Source of the DNA: Hofstenia miamia
Taxonomy: Eukaryota > Xenacoelomorpha > Acoela > Hofsteniidae
NCBI GenBank assembly: GCA_900660155.1
Contig: CABFPE010000017.1
Span: forward strand, 907,385-971,384
Length of the DNA: 64,000 nt
Direction of reading: 5' to 3'
Position numbers and translations under genes: made by a program. The notes beneath the pieces were generated by a model that was not told the DNA's origin, searched no databases, and was given only the letters and a program-made list of their open reading frames with translations. Shown here one piece after another: positions 28,419 to 40,698 of this stretch (positions are counted from its first letter, which is position 1; each line of letters starts with the position of its first letter).

Positions 28419-28813
28419 GTACACACTTACAATTTGCGCGCAACTTTTTTGGGTAATTATAAAGTTCACAGCAAAGATATTTTGCGGACGCACTTTCAAC
28501 ATTGTGTACAATTTTTTGGTTAAATTATATTTATTGATATGTTTAAAAATTAGATCTACCACTAAAACGCAATACAACCGATACAATCAAGCAGTCTAAA
28601 CAAAGAAGCCCTCGTTTTGAAAGGATTTTACGTAATTTTAATCAGTTATGTAAATAATAATTCGCGGTTAAATTCTTTCTCTGTGAGAAATGACAAAATC
28701 GTAATTTATGAATTAAAAGTTCCCAACAAAGTTGGAATCGCATACACTCAACTTTTGGTTGTGCGCCTCATTAAATCAAGAAAGGTTGCGCGCAAAGTTG
28801 TTTGTGCGCTACT
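28419..28813. mobile_element. short inverted-repeat element (MITE-like), about 395 bp
   Basis: The left end GTACACACTTACAATTTGCG continues CGCAACTTT. The right end, reverse complemented, reads GTAGCGCACAAACAACTTTG then CGCGCAACCTT. They form an imperfect terminal inverted repeat of about 30 bp centred on TTTGCGCGCAAC. Another GCGCC/GCGC motif lies near the right end. The ORF inside (28617-28817) overlaps the terminal repeat and is not credible. Confidence 0.6.
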
Positions 28814-29295
28814 TTAATTGAATATCAAGTTTTTTATAAAGCATATCGCTTAGGTCTGTAAATAAAATGTTTGCGTAAATAAGGTCACTTATGATATAAA
28901 CATAGAACTATTGAATTATCGCCCAATGTGGTCATTGCCTAACTACTAGTGTCATACTTTTTATACCTTATGGCTAATTTTCTAACTATTAAATTAATGT
29001 GAGAGTTGAAATTTAACTTTGAGACCTTAGTTCTGGAAGAATTTTTTTTGAAATGTTTAATGCCCACCCTAATACGATATCAAGTTTATTACAAAAAAAC
29101 ATTTTGGATCAGTAAATAATAATTGATAAGATAAGATAAGAGATTCTATAATTGCATAATTTAGGTGACCCATGAATGCATGGAAACGTTGAATTATCGC
29201 AAATGCTGGTAAATGCATTGCATTCTTTAACATTTTTCTTCTTGTACCTATAGCCAGTTTTAACGAAAAATTTTGAGCCTCACTTAGGCCCTCTG

Positions 29296-30337
29296 CACAA
29301 CAACACGGTGAGCGCGTGATGCGGGCGATATTTGTAACGTCCCTTAAGGTGTGTTCCCACTATCGACTTTTATATTAGCAGATTCTATTCGAAAATCAAT
29401 TATTTTCGTCTCATTGGCAATTTTTTTATCATCCGATTTTTTATCAGAAAAAGGCGAGTTGGAAGGGAGTTCAGACTATCGATGTTTACATCAGAAGATA
29501 AATTATCATCTTTTCATTGACAGAAAGTAAAATAACAAATACATCAGTATATTAATTGGTCGGTTTTGGAATGTAAGCAATGTTTGCATATTTTGAAGTT
29601 AAAGAATTTCAACGACAATAATTTACGTTTTGGAAGTAAGCAATGCGGGAATTTCACTAAAATTTAAATTTCAATATTTTTAGTTAAAAATGTTTAACTT
29701 AGTTTAAATTACTTAAAAATAAACCAACTAATAAAAAGTATTTGCTAAATTTTGCAGAAATTCACAATCTCTTTTTTGTTGGATGACGTCACTACCTTTC
29801 TAATCACAAAACTATTATTTTGTAAGATAAATATAAAGAAAAAATTTAGAAATTTCTGGAAAGTCAAAAGGTGACTTCAGCTGACAAGAAAGAGACAGTG
29901 AATTTCTGCAAAATTTAGCAAATATTTTTTAATAGTTGTATCATTTTTTAAGATTTTAAACTAAATTTGCAAATTTTGGCTAAAAATATTTAAATTTAAA
30001 TGTTAGTGAAAATCACCCATTGGTTTCAAGTAGGTATTCGACTAGTTTTAGTTCCGTTCCCCCTATCGAATTTTATCAGCTAATAGATTATCAGATGAAA
30101 GAAATTTGGCTGTTTTCCCAAAAAATCGGAAATAGCGTTCGAAGAATCAACTTTTATCAGCGGATAAAAAAGCAGATAGAGTGTTCACACTATCGACTCT
30201 TATCACCGATTTCTTGACAGATGATAAAAGTCGATAGTGGGTGACTTCATAACAGTATCGTGACAGCTAATTGGTTTATCGATCCCTGCACTCATCACGA
30301 GCTCACCGGGTTACGGGTTACAACATTTTTTGTTGTG
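29296..30337. repeat. outer inverted repeat flanking the 0.9-kb palindrome
   Basis: Left 29296-29329 (CACAACAACACGGTGAGCGC, then GTGATGCGGGCGAT) and right 30278-30337, reverse complemented (CACAACAA, a 20-bp insert, then CGGTGAGCTCGTGATGAGTG and CAGGGATCGAT), are imperfect inverted copies lying just outside the palindrome. Either the palindromic element inserted into another inverted-repeat element, or this is the true end of a larger one. Confidence 0.5.
29349..30245. mobile_element. near-perfect long palindrome (foldback / hairpin MITE), about 0.9 kb
   Basis: The ends share CCCACTATCGACTTTTAT in inverted orientation (29357-29374 and 30222-30239). The arms stay complementary through the interior. 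For example, the left-arm block TATTTGCTAAATTTTGCAGAAATTCAC near 29740-29766 has its inverted copy GTGAATTTCTGCAAAATTTAGCAAATA near 29899-29925. Even the centre (GATGACGTCACT... and AGGTGACTTCAGC) pairs partly. ACTATCGA motifs are repeated at subterminal positions. No transposase is present. Confidence 0.8.
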
Positions 30338-30339
30338 AA

Positions 30340-31320
30340 GTGTTGATGTCAAATGTCGTTCAGTGGGAGTGATGCACTATTGAAATCTTAATAAACGAAT
30401 TAGTCAACATTGTTGACTCAATATTGCAAAAGTACCGTTGGTAATATATTGATTGTTATGCTTAATACTAGTATATATTACACGTTACTTATTACATTGA
30501 ATTTTTATTTTTTTAAAATGTAATACTTTATTGAAGCACAGAATATATGTATTGAATATACTAAATCATATATTTTTATATTTTTCTCCACTATTTTATC
30601 ATTTTATAGTGGTATCTTACTCATTACAAAGAATTGCACTATATTAGTGACGCTTTACATTTGTAGTGTGGGAGTTTATTCATTAAACTTAACCGACGCT
30701 TGCAAATGTATGCATAGACCATAATAGCGTTTACAATATAAGATACTATATTCTGGTAATCATCCCTGTTTAATGACATAAAATATGAATGGTATTGATT
30801 TAACTTGTTTTAGCCAATCAGAAAGCTCCAAGTTGTTTTGGAATTGTTATGAAGGCAAGCATTTTTAAGGATTATCGATTTCAATTATCTCTAGCGTCCT
30901 CATCGTGTTGTTTTGAAGACTGCCTTAATTTTAAATTGATTAGAGATTTTGATAAAAGTAACCTAGCTTCAACTATCTGAGATGCCTTTTAAATGTGTTT
31001 GAAATCATCAGCAAATATACCAGGATGAATTTACTATACTACTTTATAATTTCACTACTTATTAACTAGAATATAAATAGTTTATGTAACAATATAACGT
31101 AAAATCAAATTATTTAAATATATTTGATTGCTTCACAATCGAAATCCAGTACTCTATGATGATCAGCATTCTAATAAAATTCCAGTTATCCTTAACTATT
31201 CTGAAAATTGCGATCTTTTGAATGCAAAAGTTTTCAGCTTCATCCCAGAGGGCTTTTTTGCTGCAGATGTTTAGAGAGTCTTTTTGAATATCACTTATAT
31301 TATTTTCGGAATGATTTTGT
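30340..31320. other. intergenic AT-rich sequence
   Basis: No open frame, repeat end or recognisable domain. Confidence 0.5.
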
Positions 31321-31755
31321 GCTTCAGGTCATCAAGATTTTGTGCTATGGAACCATGGTAGGCACGTGCCTTCAATACACCTATAGATATAATCCGCCGG
31401 GGATAAAACCTGAATATCTTGTTTATCTTGGTGGTCATTATAGTTCCATCGGAGCGACATCTTCCTCAAAAATTACAGATGGCATTTTTTTTCGCGGCAG
31501 CCATAGTTAAGGGAAGACATGCGTAACATTTTTGTATATTTATATTGATCCATTGTTTCATTAAATTTAAATGCCTGTACCTCTGGCCAGAGAATCCAAA
31601 ATCAGCTGCTGACAAATCACATCATTTCCAGGTGCTGTGATATTACGATCCCCAACAAGATCACCAGATCCATCTTCATTGATTGATGTGTGGGGATGCA
31701 TTGAAGATGTGTGTCTGCCATGTTTTCATATCACAAAATCTTGATGACCTGAAGG
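31321..31755. repeat. foldback: imperfect inverted repeat with about 110-bp arms
   Basis: The left arm starts GCTTCAGGTCATCAAGATTT and continues TGTGCTATGG with CATGGTAGGCAC. The right arm, reverse complemented, starts CCTTCAGGTCATCAAGATTT and continues TGTGATATGA with CATGGCAGACAC. Similarity decays inward to about 31440 and 31640. Read outward to inward, both arms encode a short HGRHxxSxH peptide, so the repeat unit may come from a coding sequence. The ORF at 31208-31510 is partly explained by this arm. Confidence 0.65.
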
Positions 31756-31759
31756 ACAA

Positions 31760-33530
31760 TATCGTTCACAAAAGTGATGTATAAACATAAATTAATTGCA
31801 CCATGCTGTGAAAATTTTGTATAAAGATGTCAGATTGTAATTCAGAAAAATTGTGGTATGTTAGAAAATTATTTGTGACATGAGTAATTTTTTTGTGTAG
31901 TCAATGATATTTCATTTGATTGCAGTGAAGCGTTTACTATGTTGATATTTCATATACTGAAAATATGACTCTGAAAATTTCTGTGCAGATTACAAACAAA
32001 CTGACAAAAAAATATTGATATTTTTAAAATTTAATTTGATTTGACTTATTGATTCAAACTATACATATAAAATACATCATATACTTGGGCATTTTGTACA
32101 GACTTTTTGATGTAAAATGCTCAGTGTGACACAGAAAATTGCAGACAAAGGTTTGAACAAAAATTGCTAGTATAGCATCACCTTAATTTTTAACAAAATA
32201 ATGTGCCTCCACTAAAATTTGAAGTTAGTTGCGCCCCTGGTTGAAACCATACATTATTCTAGCTTAGAAATAAAAAATAGTTCATTCAATTAAATTTCGT
32301 CAAAAAAATATTCTTTCACTAGATGACGTCCAATAAAATATATTCATTTTTAAATGGCAAATAGCTGATGTTGTCACAAGAACATCTGTGTTTCTCATTG
32401 GTACACTCTCTCCCCGTTACCTTACTACCCGCGTAAATAAACTAGTCAACTTTATTCCTAAATTCATCATAAATATTTTCAATCCTGCCTTGGTTGTCAA
32501 GAAGCATCTCAAGTGTTTTATCTGGAATCACTTCATTAGCATTATTATTATAATAGTAGTTATTTGCAATGCATCTTTGGTGCATGCCAAAGTTCCATTG
32601 CTCTTTTTGCGTTTTTTGCTATGCGCTTTATATTTTTGGATTATTGTTTGTTTCATTTGGAAATATGTATACATTTTTCCTGGAAACAACATGATTTATT
32701 TTTGCTTGTAATTCACCGTGTTGTGACCCGTTTGCAAGAAATGTAGCCTTTTTTATCGGACTAGTAGTATTTGGCTATTAACGAATGCTTAGAAAATCTT
32801 GTGGATGAATTTCCGCATAAAGTCATGTTGGATTTGAATACTTCTTTATAATATTTATTACTCAGATAGGAAACATATTTGTTGTTCTCAGGTTTATTAC
32901 TTTGAGCGCGAATATGTATTAATGTGCCACTCCAAGTGGGAATATTGCGTATTGTATTAACTATTTCTTAGATCTATAATCACGCAAATAGCTAAGCTTA
33001 CATTAATTAATTGTGACAGCATTGTTGTGGATTGAAAATGTCCATAACAGGTCCTTAGCTAGCTTATAACATGCTATGTTTACTGAAGAATCAACAATTT
33101 TGGATTTCTCCTATTCAAGCGGATGGTTGTCACCATCATCATTGATTGTTGTTTGAATGTGTTCTCTTTTTTCTCAATATAGATTTCGCAATCTTGTTCT
33201 TCAATCCCTTTGGCAAAAGTCAAGGATAATTTGAGCCATTATTTACTGAGCATGTGTCATTTAAACATGGATTTTAAAACCGAAAAATAATTGAGATTTT
33301 ACAAAAATGTATCCAGTGCCAATATATGTAAGTACTTAGTATACAATGTGGGAAAAGGCATCGCATTGTATTCTTTGCAAGGTAGAAGTAACATGTAGTG
33401 TAGAAGAACTCGTTGTATTTCTTGGACAATGGTTTTCCTTTTCTCTTCTTGGAGCACATAAAAGGCACTTGAAGTAGCATGAGTAACCTGAGTTTTGTGA
33501 TGAGAATAATGAGTTTTCTACTTTGCATAC
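31760..33530. other. intergenic AT-rich sequence
   Basis: Only short random ORFs (for example hydrophobic frames near 32388-32746). No feature supported. Confidence 0.45.
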
Positions 33531-33606
33531 TATTAACATGTCTGGAAAAGAATTAGAATAATGCCAAAACGTTTATTTAACACAAAAAGAACATAACAAT
33601 TCATGT

Positions 33607-34755
33607 TTATTGGACAGTGTAATCACCGTTGAGTCGGATGACATGTTCACAATGGGCGATATATTTATTTGCTTCCTCCAACATCTTCCTTTTTTCAATA
33701 GAAGTGAGGGCCTGTCGCGCAGCGGAAAGCAGATCTTCTTTACTTTCAAATTGTTGCTGTTTCAATTGCAGTTTCAGCCATTTGTTGATCCAACGGTCAC
33801 AACCATTGAGGTCTGGTGAATATGGCGCCTGTTTCGAGAGAACGATTTGTTTGTCGCGAAAGAATTGTGTCGTGACTTGGGAAACATGAGGACGAGCATT
33901 GTCTTGTCTCCAGATAATCTCGTGCTGCCGTACTCTCCCATGCCGTTCACGGCGAAATTTGTCGATAGTGTATTGGACAAACTGTTTGTAGCGTTCACTA
34001 TCGACTTTTTCATTCCTGTCAGTACCCNNNNNNNNNNNNNNNNNNNNNNNNNNNNNNNNNNNNNNNNNNNNNNNNNNNNNNNNNNNNNNNNNNNNNNNNN
34101 NNNNNNNNNNNNNNNNNNNNNNNNNNNNNNNNNNNNNNNNNNNNNNNNNNNNNNNNNNNNNNNNNNNNNNNNNNNNNNNNNNNNNNNNNNNNNNNNNNNN
34201 NNNNNNNNNNNNNNNNNNNCGCCTCCAAGGAATTGGAGAAAATGGTACCCAAGATTCATCTGTAATGACATACCGTCGGCACCACTGCTCTATGCCCAGT
34301 TCATGAAAGAGCCGTATATCCTCTTGACAACATTGCACCCGCTGTTGCTTGTGGACTTCTGTTAAGGAATACGGAACCCAGACAGAGCAAATTTTTCTCA
34401 TATTGAGAGATTGATTCAGCATGGTTCTGACAGTATCTTTTCCTACATCCAAAAGATCAGCCAAGTGCCTTAATGATGCGCTGTCATTTTCTTCGATCAG
34501 TTTTTGCAGCTTGGTGACATTTTCAGGACAACTGGATGACGAAGGGCGACCAGAACTGTGCCCTTTTTCCGTTGACAATGTTTCTGCTTTGCAATTGGCA
34601 ATCCATCCATAAATCGTAGCCAAACAAGGCACATCATCTGGCCATACATTGGTCAATTTCCTGTGAATATCTCCGGCAGATGTTCCATTATGATACTCGG
34701 TATACACATAAAATCTGCACGCTGAATTTGAATATTCCATTGCAACGCGACACAC
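33607..34755 (-). CDS. mariner-type transposase, DD34D
   Basis: An ORF of 382 codons, if the gap length is right. The N-terminal half has helix-turn-helix features (GTSAGDIHRKL and SLRHLADLLDVGKDTVRTML). The first catalytic Asp is in YVITDESWV, just upstream of the gap. The second is in IWRQDNARPHVSQ and the third in SPDLNGCDRW, with 34 residues between these two, the mariner signature. The more likely start is the internal Met at MEYSNSACRFYVYTEY, because the five residues before it look like upstream sequence. No stop codon interrupts the visible sequence; intactness cannot be judged until the gap is closed. Confidence 0.85.
   Translation of the reverse strand: MCRVAMEYSNSACRFYVYTEYHNGTSAGDIHRKLTNVWPDDVPCLATIYGWIANCKAETLSTEKGHSSGRPSSSSCPENVTKLQKLIEENDSASLRHLADLLDVGKDTVRTMLNQSLNMRKICSVWVPYSLTEVHKQQRVQCCQEDIRLFHELGIEQWCRRYVITDESWVPFSPIPWRXXXXXXXXXXXXXXXXXXXXXXXXXXXXXXXXXXXXXXXXXXXXXXXXXXXXXXXXXXXXXXXXXGTDRNEKVDSERYKQFVQYTIDKFRRERHGRVRQHEIIWRQDNARPHVSQVTTQFFRDKQIVLSKQAPYSPDLNGCDRWINKWLKLQLKQQQFESKEDLLSAARQALTSIEKRKMLEEANKYIAHCEHVIRLNGDYTVQ
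34028..34219. other. assembly gap (192 N) inside the mariner transposase
   Basis: The N run lies within an otherwise open reading frame. The frame is kept across it (192 is divisible by 3), which suggests the gap size is realistic. Confidence 0.95.
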
Positions 34756-34939
34756 TAAAAACCAAATGAGTAATGATTATCATTCACACACATTATATTT
34801 CTGCTAACAGTTATAAAATGTAACCAATCAACAATTAGTATGACATGCTAAATATTAATCATGCATGTACCTATGCGCAGCACACAATAATTGCATTGCA
34901 GCATTATTCTAATTCTTTTCCAGACATGTTAATAGAATA

Positions 34940-37900
34940 TTAAAATTTATTGAATGCTGATTTTAGTAAGCAATTGCAAAACCAGGCTTCATTCAAAATC
35001 CTATATATTTTAAGCAATCAGACAAAGTTTAAAGAATGACCCATTAACTTTAATTGTATAAATATTATCTTATACCTACTTCTAGAGGCAATGTTTGGAC
35101 TTATTATATTGACACTGTATATTAGTGGCACATCAAATACATTGAATGACAGAAAATGTATCAATATACAGAAAAACAAAATATCCAAAAATATAGAAAT
35201 ATTAAATGACAATAAAAATACGAAAATATGATTTAAAAAAGCCTTTAAATATAACTCTAGTTGATTACTGTCATTGCAGTAATAGTTAAAATAACGTTGC
35301 ATCCAAAATTTTCTAGGATATTACATAGTATCTTTATTGTAAGCTTCTTTGATGTTGTAGAACTCATTGTGTATAACGACTTACTTTGCAGTTTAAAACA
35401 ATCTATTAATACATTTCAGATTATGGAAGAATTCACACCACATAATAAGGCATGTAGATAAAATAATAGCATTGAACATTGGTGACACCTTCCAAAAATT
35501 ATGTGCACTTTAATTACAGGTTATCATATTGCAGATCATTTCAAACTGTGGGATACTATTGCCAATTGAGTATTTCAGTATCTTCCATATAAAACTGTGG
35601 ATACAAAATGATTTAAAATACAAAAATAATGCAACTCTGTCAAAATAGTGGACGGAAGATTGTTGCCTTAGTTATCGTGGTCGCTAATGTCGCACCAAAT
35701 TTGTAGTTTGTTTTCAAACGAATTAAAAAATAAAAAGAGTTAAGGCTGTTAGAATCACTATGTTATTTTTAGTCTAGTACAAAGTATGGTACCATGAAGA
35801 TTCGTTTTCAGAAATTTTGTTTTCTTCCAACTTGTAACTTATCGTCACTTAAAAAAAATTGTATGAATTGAGAAACTAACATTATTGTTTTTGCACATAC
35901 ATGTACATCGGAAAGCATAGATTTATTAAAATAGGTACATTCTTGATTTAGAATGACTTAGACAATATGATAGCATGATGTTAAATGAATAAAATAATAG
36001 AATTCATTTATAAACGCAATTTTGAAATTTTCTACTTAGGCATTCTGCTCGTTTATTTGGAAATTTCCAGACAAACTTATATATTTACAGAGAAAAGGCT
36101 TTAATATTTGCATCAACAATCACATCTCACATTTCCACAAACTTTTAGTCGTTTTTTTGCTTTACACTCAGTTACTGAACAGAGGGACTTGCTTAAATAT
36201 TTGTTGAAAAAAACACCATGTTACAAAAAGTTTAATACATGTCATCAGTAATTTTTTGAGCAGCCATCGTTCTTCATAGCACTAGATTTTCTAATAAGCA
36301 AACAGCCCTAAAATCACTCACGTTCAAATGTTCAATTCTGTAGGTATGAACTTTTGATTTTGCCAAAAACATTTTATTATTTATAAATTAAATTTTTCCT
36401 GAAGAGTCAAGAAAAAGTAGAATTCGCCATTTTCTTTTGTATTTCATGAGCATTTTGTATGTATGACAACAAGTATTGTCTTGAAAGGAGTAGAAACTTT
36501 TCTTGTAAATTTGATGCTAAAAATTGTTCCAAAAATATCAGTATGAACGTAAGAATCCACTTTCCTAGAACTTTGTTCAAGAAAACAGCCATACTAGAAG
36601 ATGCAACTCAAAATTTTTATTGAAGAAAGTTTTTGATGAATAGTTGTTTTCTCTGAAACTACAGTTCGAGAACAAAGCATTTATTGGGAAAACAATTTTT
36701 TCCAATCTGATGATGTGGTTCCAAAAATTTTGTCATTATTCTCGTACTTTTTGCGTGAAAATCATTTAACAGTGGCTTTATTTAAACTCATTGAGAAGTA
36801 TGCCAATGTTTGTTAACTACACGAAACTGTTAAATAACTAACTTTTTGAAAAGATTCCCACTTTTTGAATCATTGGACCTTTAAAAAAGGCTTTTTATAT
36901 AGAATGCCTGCCAATTTTGAAAGTATTTGAAGGATATTTTGTCTTTAATCAAATTTAATGTTTATGATAGTCAATATTTCCCATTATGACACTATCATTA
37001 TTTTATCCAGGATTTCCTACGCTATCATTATAATTTTCGTTTTGGGCTTTAATATAATTAATAATTACCACTTACTAGCTCAGGTGTTGGTGGAAGATAT
37101 GCATTTTTAAATATTACTTTTCCAGTCTAATTTTATTATATATAATTTCCAATTTGAAGCAGTATTTGAATTACTATTGCTTACTATAGTGGATAATTTA
37201 TCTCAATCGGTTAAAACGGGAATTTTAGCGCACTTGAATTTCTCAGAAACAATAAAAATTTGAAAGGCAGTATTGCTTCTGATACATTTATAATAATTAC
37301 ACAAACATTTTAACTGTTTTGTTTATCTTGAGCTTTTTTAAAACAAAGTCCAGTAAATCACTAAAGTTGAAAATATGCCCTTCCTATACTATTATCTGTT
37401 TTATATGTAAATCTTAAATTTCATAATTTTTACAAATATTATGCTTAGCAAAGAATGAAGAATATCACTGTTTCATTTTAGTTGTTTCTTGTATTGCAGT
37501 GGTTTAAATATCAATGAGTTTTCTAAAAATCAATTTTATTATTTCACACCATCTCAATATTGTTTTTCATAAATATAATGCGTAATCGATATCAGTGATG
37601 AATTTTAACGCCTACCACGATAGAATTCTTGCTAATTTGTCTGCTCAAAATTTAGATTTACCTAAGTTAACTGAAATATACACTAAAATCTGAAAGTCAA
37701 TATTCATCTTAGATTTGAAATGCACTTGAACTTCTGACATGAAATTTAATTCTTGATATATAAGACATAATAGAATGCAATTTTGCAACATATTTAGCAA
37801 TAGAATATCTCGTTTGACGATGTCATTTCATTTTGCTGGGTGAGAAATCAATAGTTAAGAGTCCAAAACTACTTAACATCAATATGCAAATTATTTTGCT

Positions 37901-38335
37901 AGTGACAAAAGCCTATGTGACATGTGACTAAATGTGGTTAAATCACTATGGGCAGTTTGCTAGAGGTCATATGTCCCATCCTATCTCTGCTGTTATAGTG
38001 GGAATTACAGCATATTCCTGCAAAACACAAAGCTTTGTGTTCTGGACTTTTCACGATTAACTTCTTACTCCGCGATTTGCTGTTTGAATGATTCTACATA
38101 CTTAGTCATGGCTCAACTGTAATCCAAGGGTTTTAGAAAAAGTATTCTCAAAAATACGACTTCCATACCAGAAGCAACTCTATAACTTCTTTAAAGTTGG
38201 TTTAATTGATAAAAGTTATAGATAATGTCGTTAACCTCTGGCATTTATTTAAGTGTTCAAGGAAATTCTAGATTATAGAAGAAAATTTTACTTTACATGA
38301 TAGAAATGTAGATTGCAATTTCAAATTTACGAGAC
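34940..38335. other. intergenic AT-rich sequence
   Basis: About 3.4 kb with only short, AT-biased ORFs and no repeat ends or protein blocks that I recognise. Confidence 0.5.
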
Positions 38336-39116
38336 ATGTACCAGCCGTCCTATAAATTTTATTACAGGTAATAAACTGGTTTCATCGAAATTTTTTATGG
38401 ATTCCAAAATGTGAGGTCTGGTATGAAGTCTTTATAGGAGCTGAGAATTTCTCAGGCATTTTTAAAACGCAAATCGATGTTGTCTGAATTTTGAGTAGTT
38501 AAATTAATATGCACGAAATGAATTGTAGGTACAGGGGACTTACATTACACAGCAACTGCAGTTTGAAATAATATTAAAGATTAAACACTTCAATTTGTGA
38601 ATTACTTGCTTTATAAATTTGTTAATATAATATTTTCTTCAAATGCATTTAGTCCTAGTAATTTAACCAATTTATTAAAGTAATCTCTAAAAAAGATATA
38701 TATATATATATATATGTACTGGTTNATGTACCAGCCGTCCTATAAATTTTATTACAGGTAATAAACTGGTTTCATCGAAATTTTTTATGGATTCCAAAAT
38801 GTGAGGTCTGGTATGAAGTCTTTATAGGAGCTGAGAATTTCTCAGGCATTTTTAAAACGCAAATCGATGTTGTCTGAATTTTGAGTAGTTAAATTAATAT
38901 GCACGAAATGAATTGTAGGTACAGGGGACTTACATTACACAGCAACTGCAGTTTGAAATAATATTAAAGATTAAACACTTCAATTTGTGAATTACTTGCT
39001 TTATAAATTTGTTAATATAATATTTTCTTCAAATGCATTTAGTCCTAGTAATTTAACCAATTTATTAAAGTAATCTCTAAAAAAGATATATATATATATA
39101 TATATATGTACTGGTT
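38336..39116 (+). repeat. 390-bp sequence present twice around a single N (assembly duplication)
   Basis: 38336-38724 and 38726-39116 appear identical apart from two extra bases in the (TA)n run at the end of each copy, and are separated only by an N at 38725. This is what two overlapping contig ends, or two alleles, look like when joined without merging. Confidence 0.9.
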
Positions 39117-39157
39117 ACAATCTTAAGACTTTGAACATTTTTAAGTTACGTTTTATT

Positions 39158-39749
39158 GCGACATGTTTCGACAAAAATTCTTGTCATTTTCAAGTTTTTC
39201 GAGAAATGTTTCCGAACTTTTTCTTTTAGTGATTCAGATCTTCAAAATATACTAAAATTTGATTGATGTCTTTGATTATTTAATAATGTTTTATTAGTTG
39301 ATTTAAAGCATATTGCTTCTGCGATTTTAGTTTCACAGTGTCTTATTAGTATGTTAAAATATTTCAATATAGGTTCATATCCATGTATAAGCATTTTGGA
39401 TTGTAGAGGCCCTCTTATATGTTCCCTTGCCCGAGTTTTTAAATGCCTTCTAGTCTCATAACAGTCGTATCAATAAACGATACTATAAGACAGTGAAATG
39501 GGTATATGATCTTTATTAGGGAATATTTTGATAGTCCTTTTGCGTAAAATACTGGACAAATTTTCGAAGATTGTAATTCTTTGTTGTATGATCGGATTGC
39601 TTTCTTCAGTTGTTCTTCTCGAGATTTTATAAATAGTAACTTCCTGCATACTTTTGTTTTGTCTTGGTTATGTGTAGAACTTAAATATTGCGTATTGGAT
39701 GAGAATTTCCTATCAATAATTTTACGAATTAGTTTTTGTGGATACCCAT

Positions 39750-39778
<29 letters not shown>
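39158..39778 (-). pseudogene. Penelope-like element: RT thumb to GIY-YIG remnant
   Basis: The − strand ORF from a (TA)n tract reads NGYPQKLIRKIIDRKF, the end of the Penelope-type RT. It continues to a degenerate GIY-YIG region spread over two frames: RRHLKTRAREHIRGPLQSKM, then YFNILIRHCETKIAEAICFK and NKTLLNNQRHQSN. These match the TRxLxxRxxEH helix and the TxIAEAIxI-K motif of Penelope endonucleases. The 5' part is lost at the microsatellite (39750-39776). GACAAGAATTTTTGTCGAAAC, just past the coding end, is a small hairpin followed by GAAAC (see findings). Confidence 0.65.
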
Positions 39779-39784
<6 letters not shown>

Positions 39785-40698
39785 AATGTTTGATATATAA
39801 ATCATGAAATAAGTGAAATATTGAATGGCTATTTTAAATTCCAAAGCTTTCAAGATAGCATAGGGTAGAGTTCGCTTCAGCTAAAATTCAATCCCAATAA
39901 TGAATAATGGATTAAGTTTAAGAAGAAGCGGTTTCATTTTACTTGTCAAAATAAATTCGATTTGAAAGACGTTTCTTAAAGTTATTTTTTCGTAAATAGA
40001 CATTTCATCTCAACACCTAGCCAAATTCCTAATTGATATGAATGAAACAAAGCTTGCTATAAATTTTTATTCCCACTAAACTACTGCACAGCAAAATGCG
40101 AAAAACTACGTAGAAAACTTTATCAATTCGAAATATATTTGTCAAAATGATAACTCTTGCTTTAAGTTTTCATACGCTTTGTAGTTCTCCATTTTCGTTC
40201 ATGTTTACCATCGGCAAAATATAGATTTTGTATTTTGAAAATTTTGCCTTTCGTATGTTGAAATTTCTTTTGTAACAAGATGCATAATTTTTCCAAGATG
40301 TTTGGTAACATGAAAATAGCACATGTATGGCTTTGTAGGCAAAGGTGCAACATTTTTTGTCTATTTCGATTTGCAGTGTATGTGCATTTGAAGTAATTTA
40401 TGTTTATCAGTAGTTTGTTGTTATTTTCGGTTTGGAGAAATTTGTCTTTTACAATTGATTAAGATTGCTTACATTTATCTTAAGTTTCTGGAGGAATTCT
40501 ACATATTATTTTTAACTCAAATGGTCTAGCACTAAGATGTCCTCTCACAAGAATGCACGTCTGCTAATAATAATTCAATGACTTGCAATGCTCTTGGGAT
40601 TTAGTCTTGAAGACTCTCACGTTTTAGTTTAGAAAAATGTAGAACTGTTTGCTATCCGCGTGCTTTGTTCAACATTATATGAAATCTAAAGGCACATA

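Larger units (their letters stand above)
33533..34932 (-). mobile_element. DD34D mariner transposon with internal assembly gap
   Basis: TTAACATGTCTGGAAAAGAA at the left continues TTAGAATAATGC. It is matched exactly in inverted orientation at the right end (34901-34932); counting the flanks, 35 bp match (33530-33564 and 34901-34935). TA flanks both sides (33531-33532 and 34933-34934). The transposase ORF fills the element on the − strand. A gap of 192 N (34028-34219) covers part of the catalytic domain. Perfect ends suggest a young copy. Confidence 0.9.

Noticed and set aside
33774-34365. ORFs overlapping the mariner transposase in other frames across the N gap
   Set aside because: Shadows of the − strand transposase reading frame.
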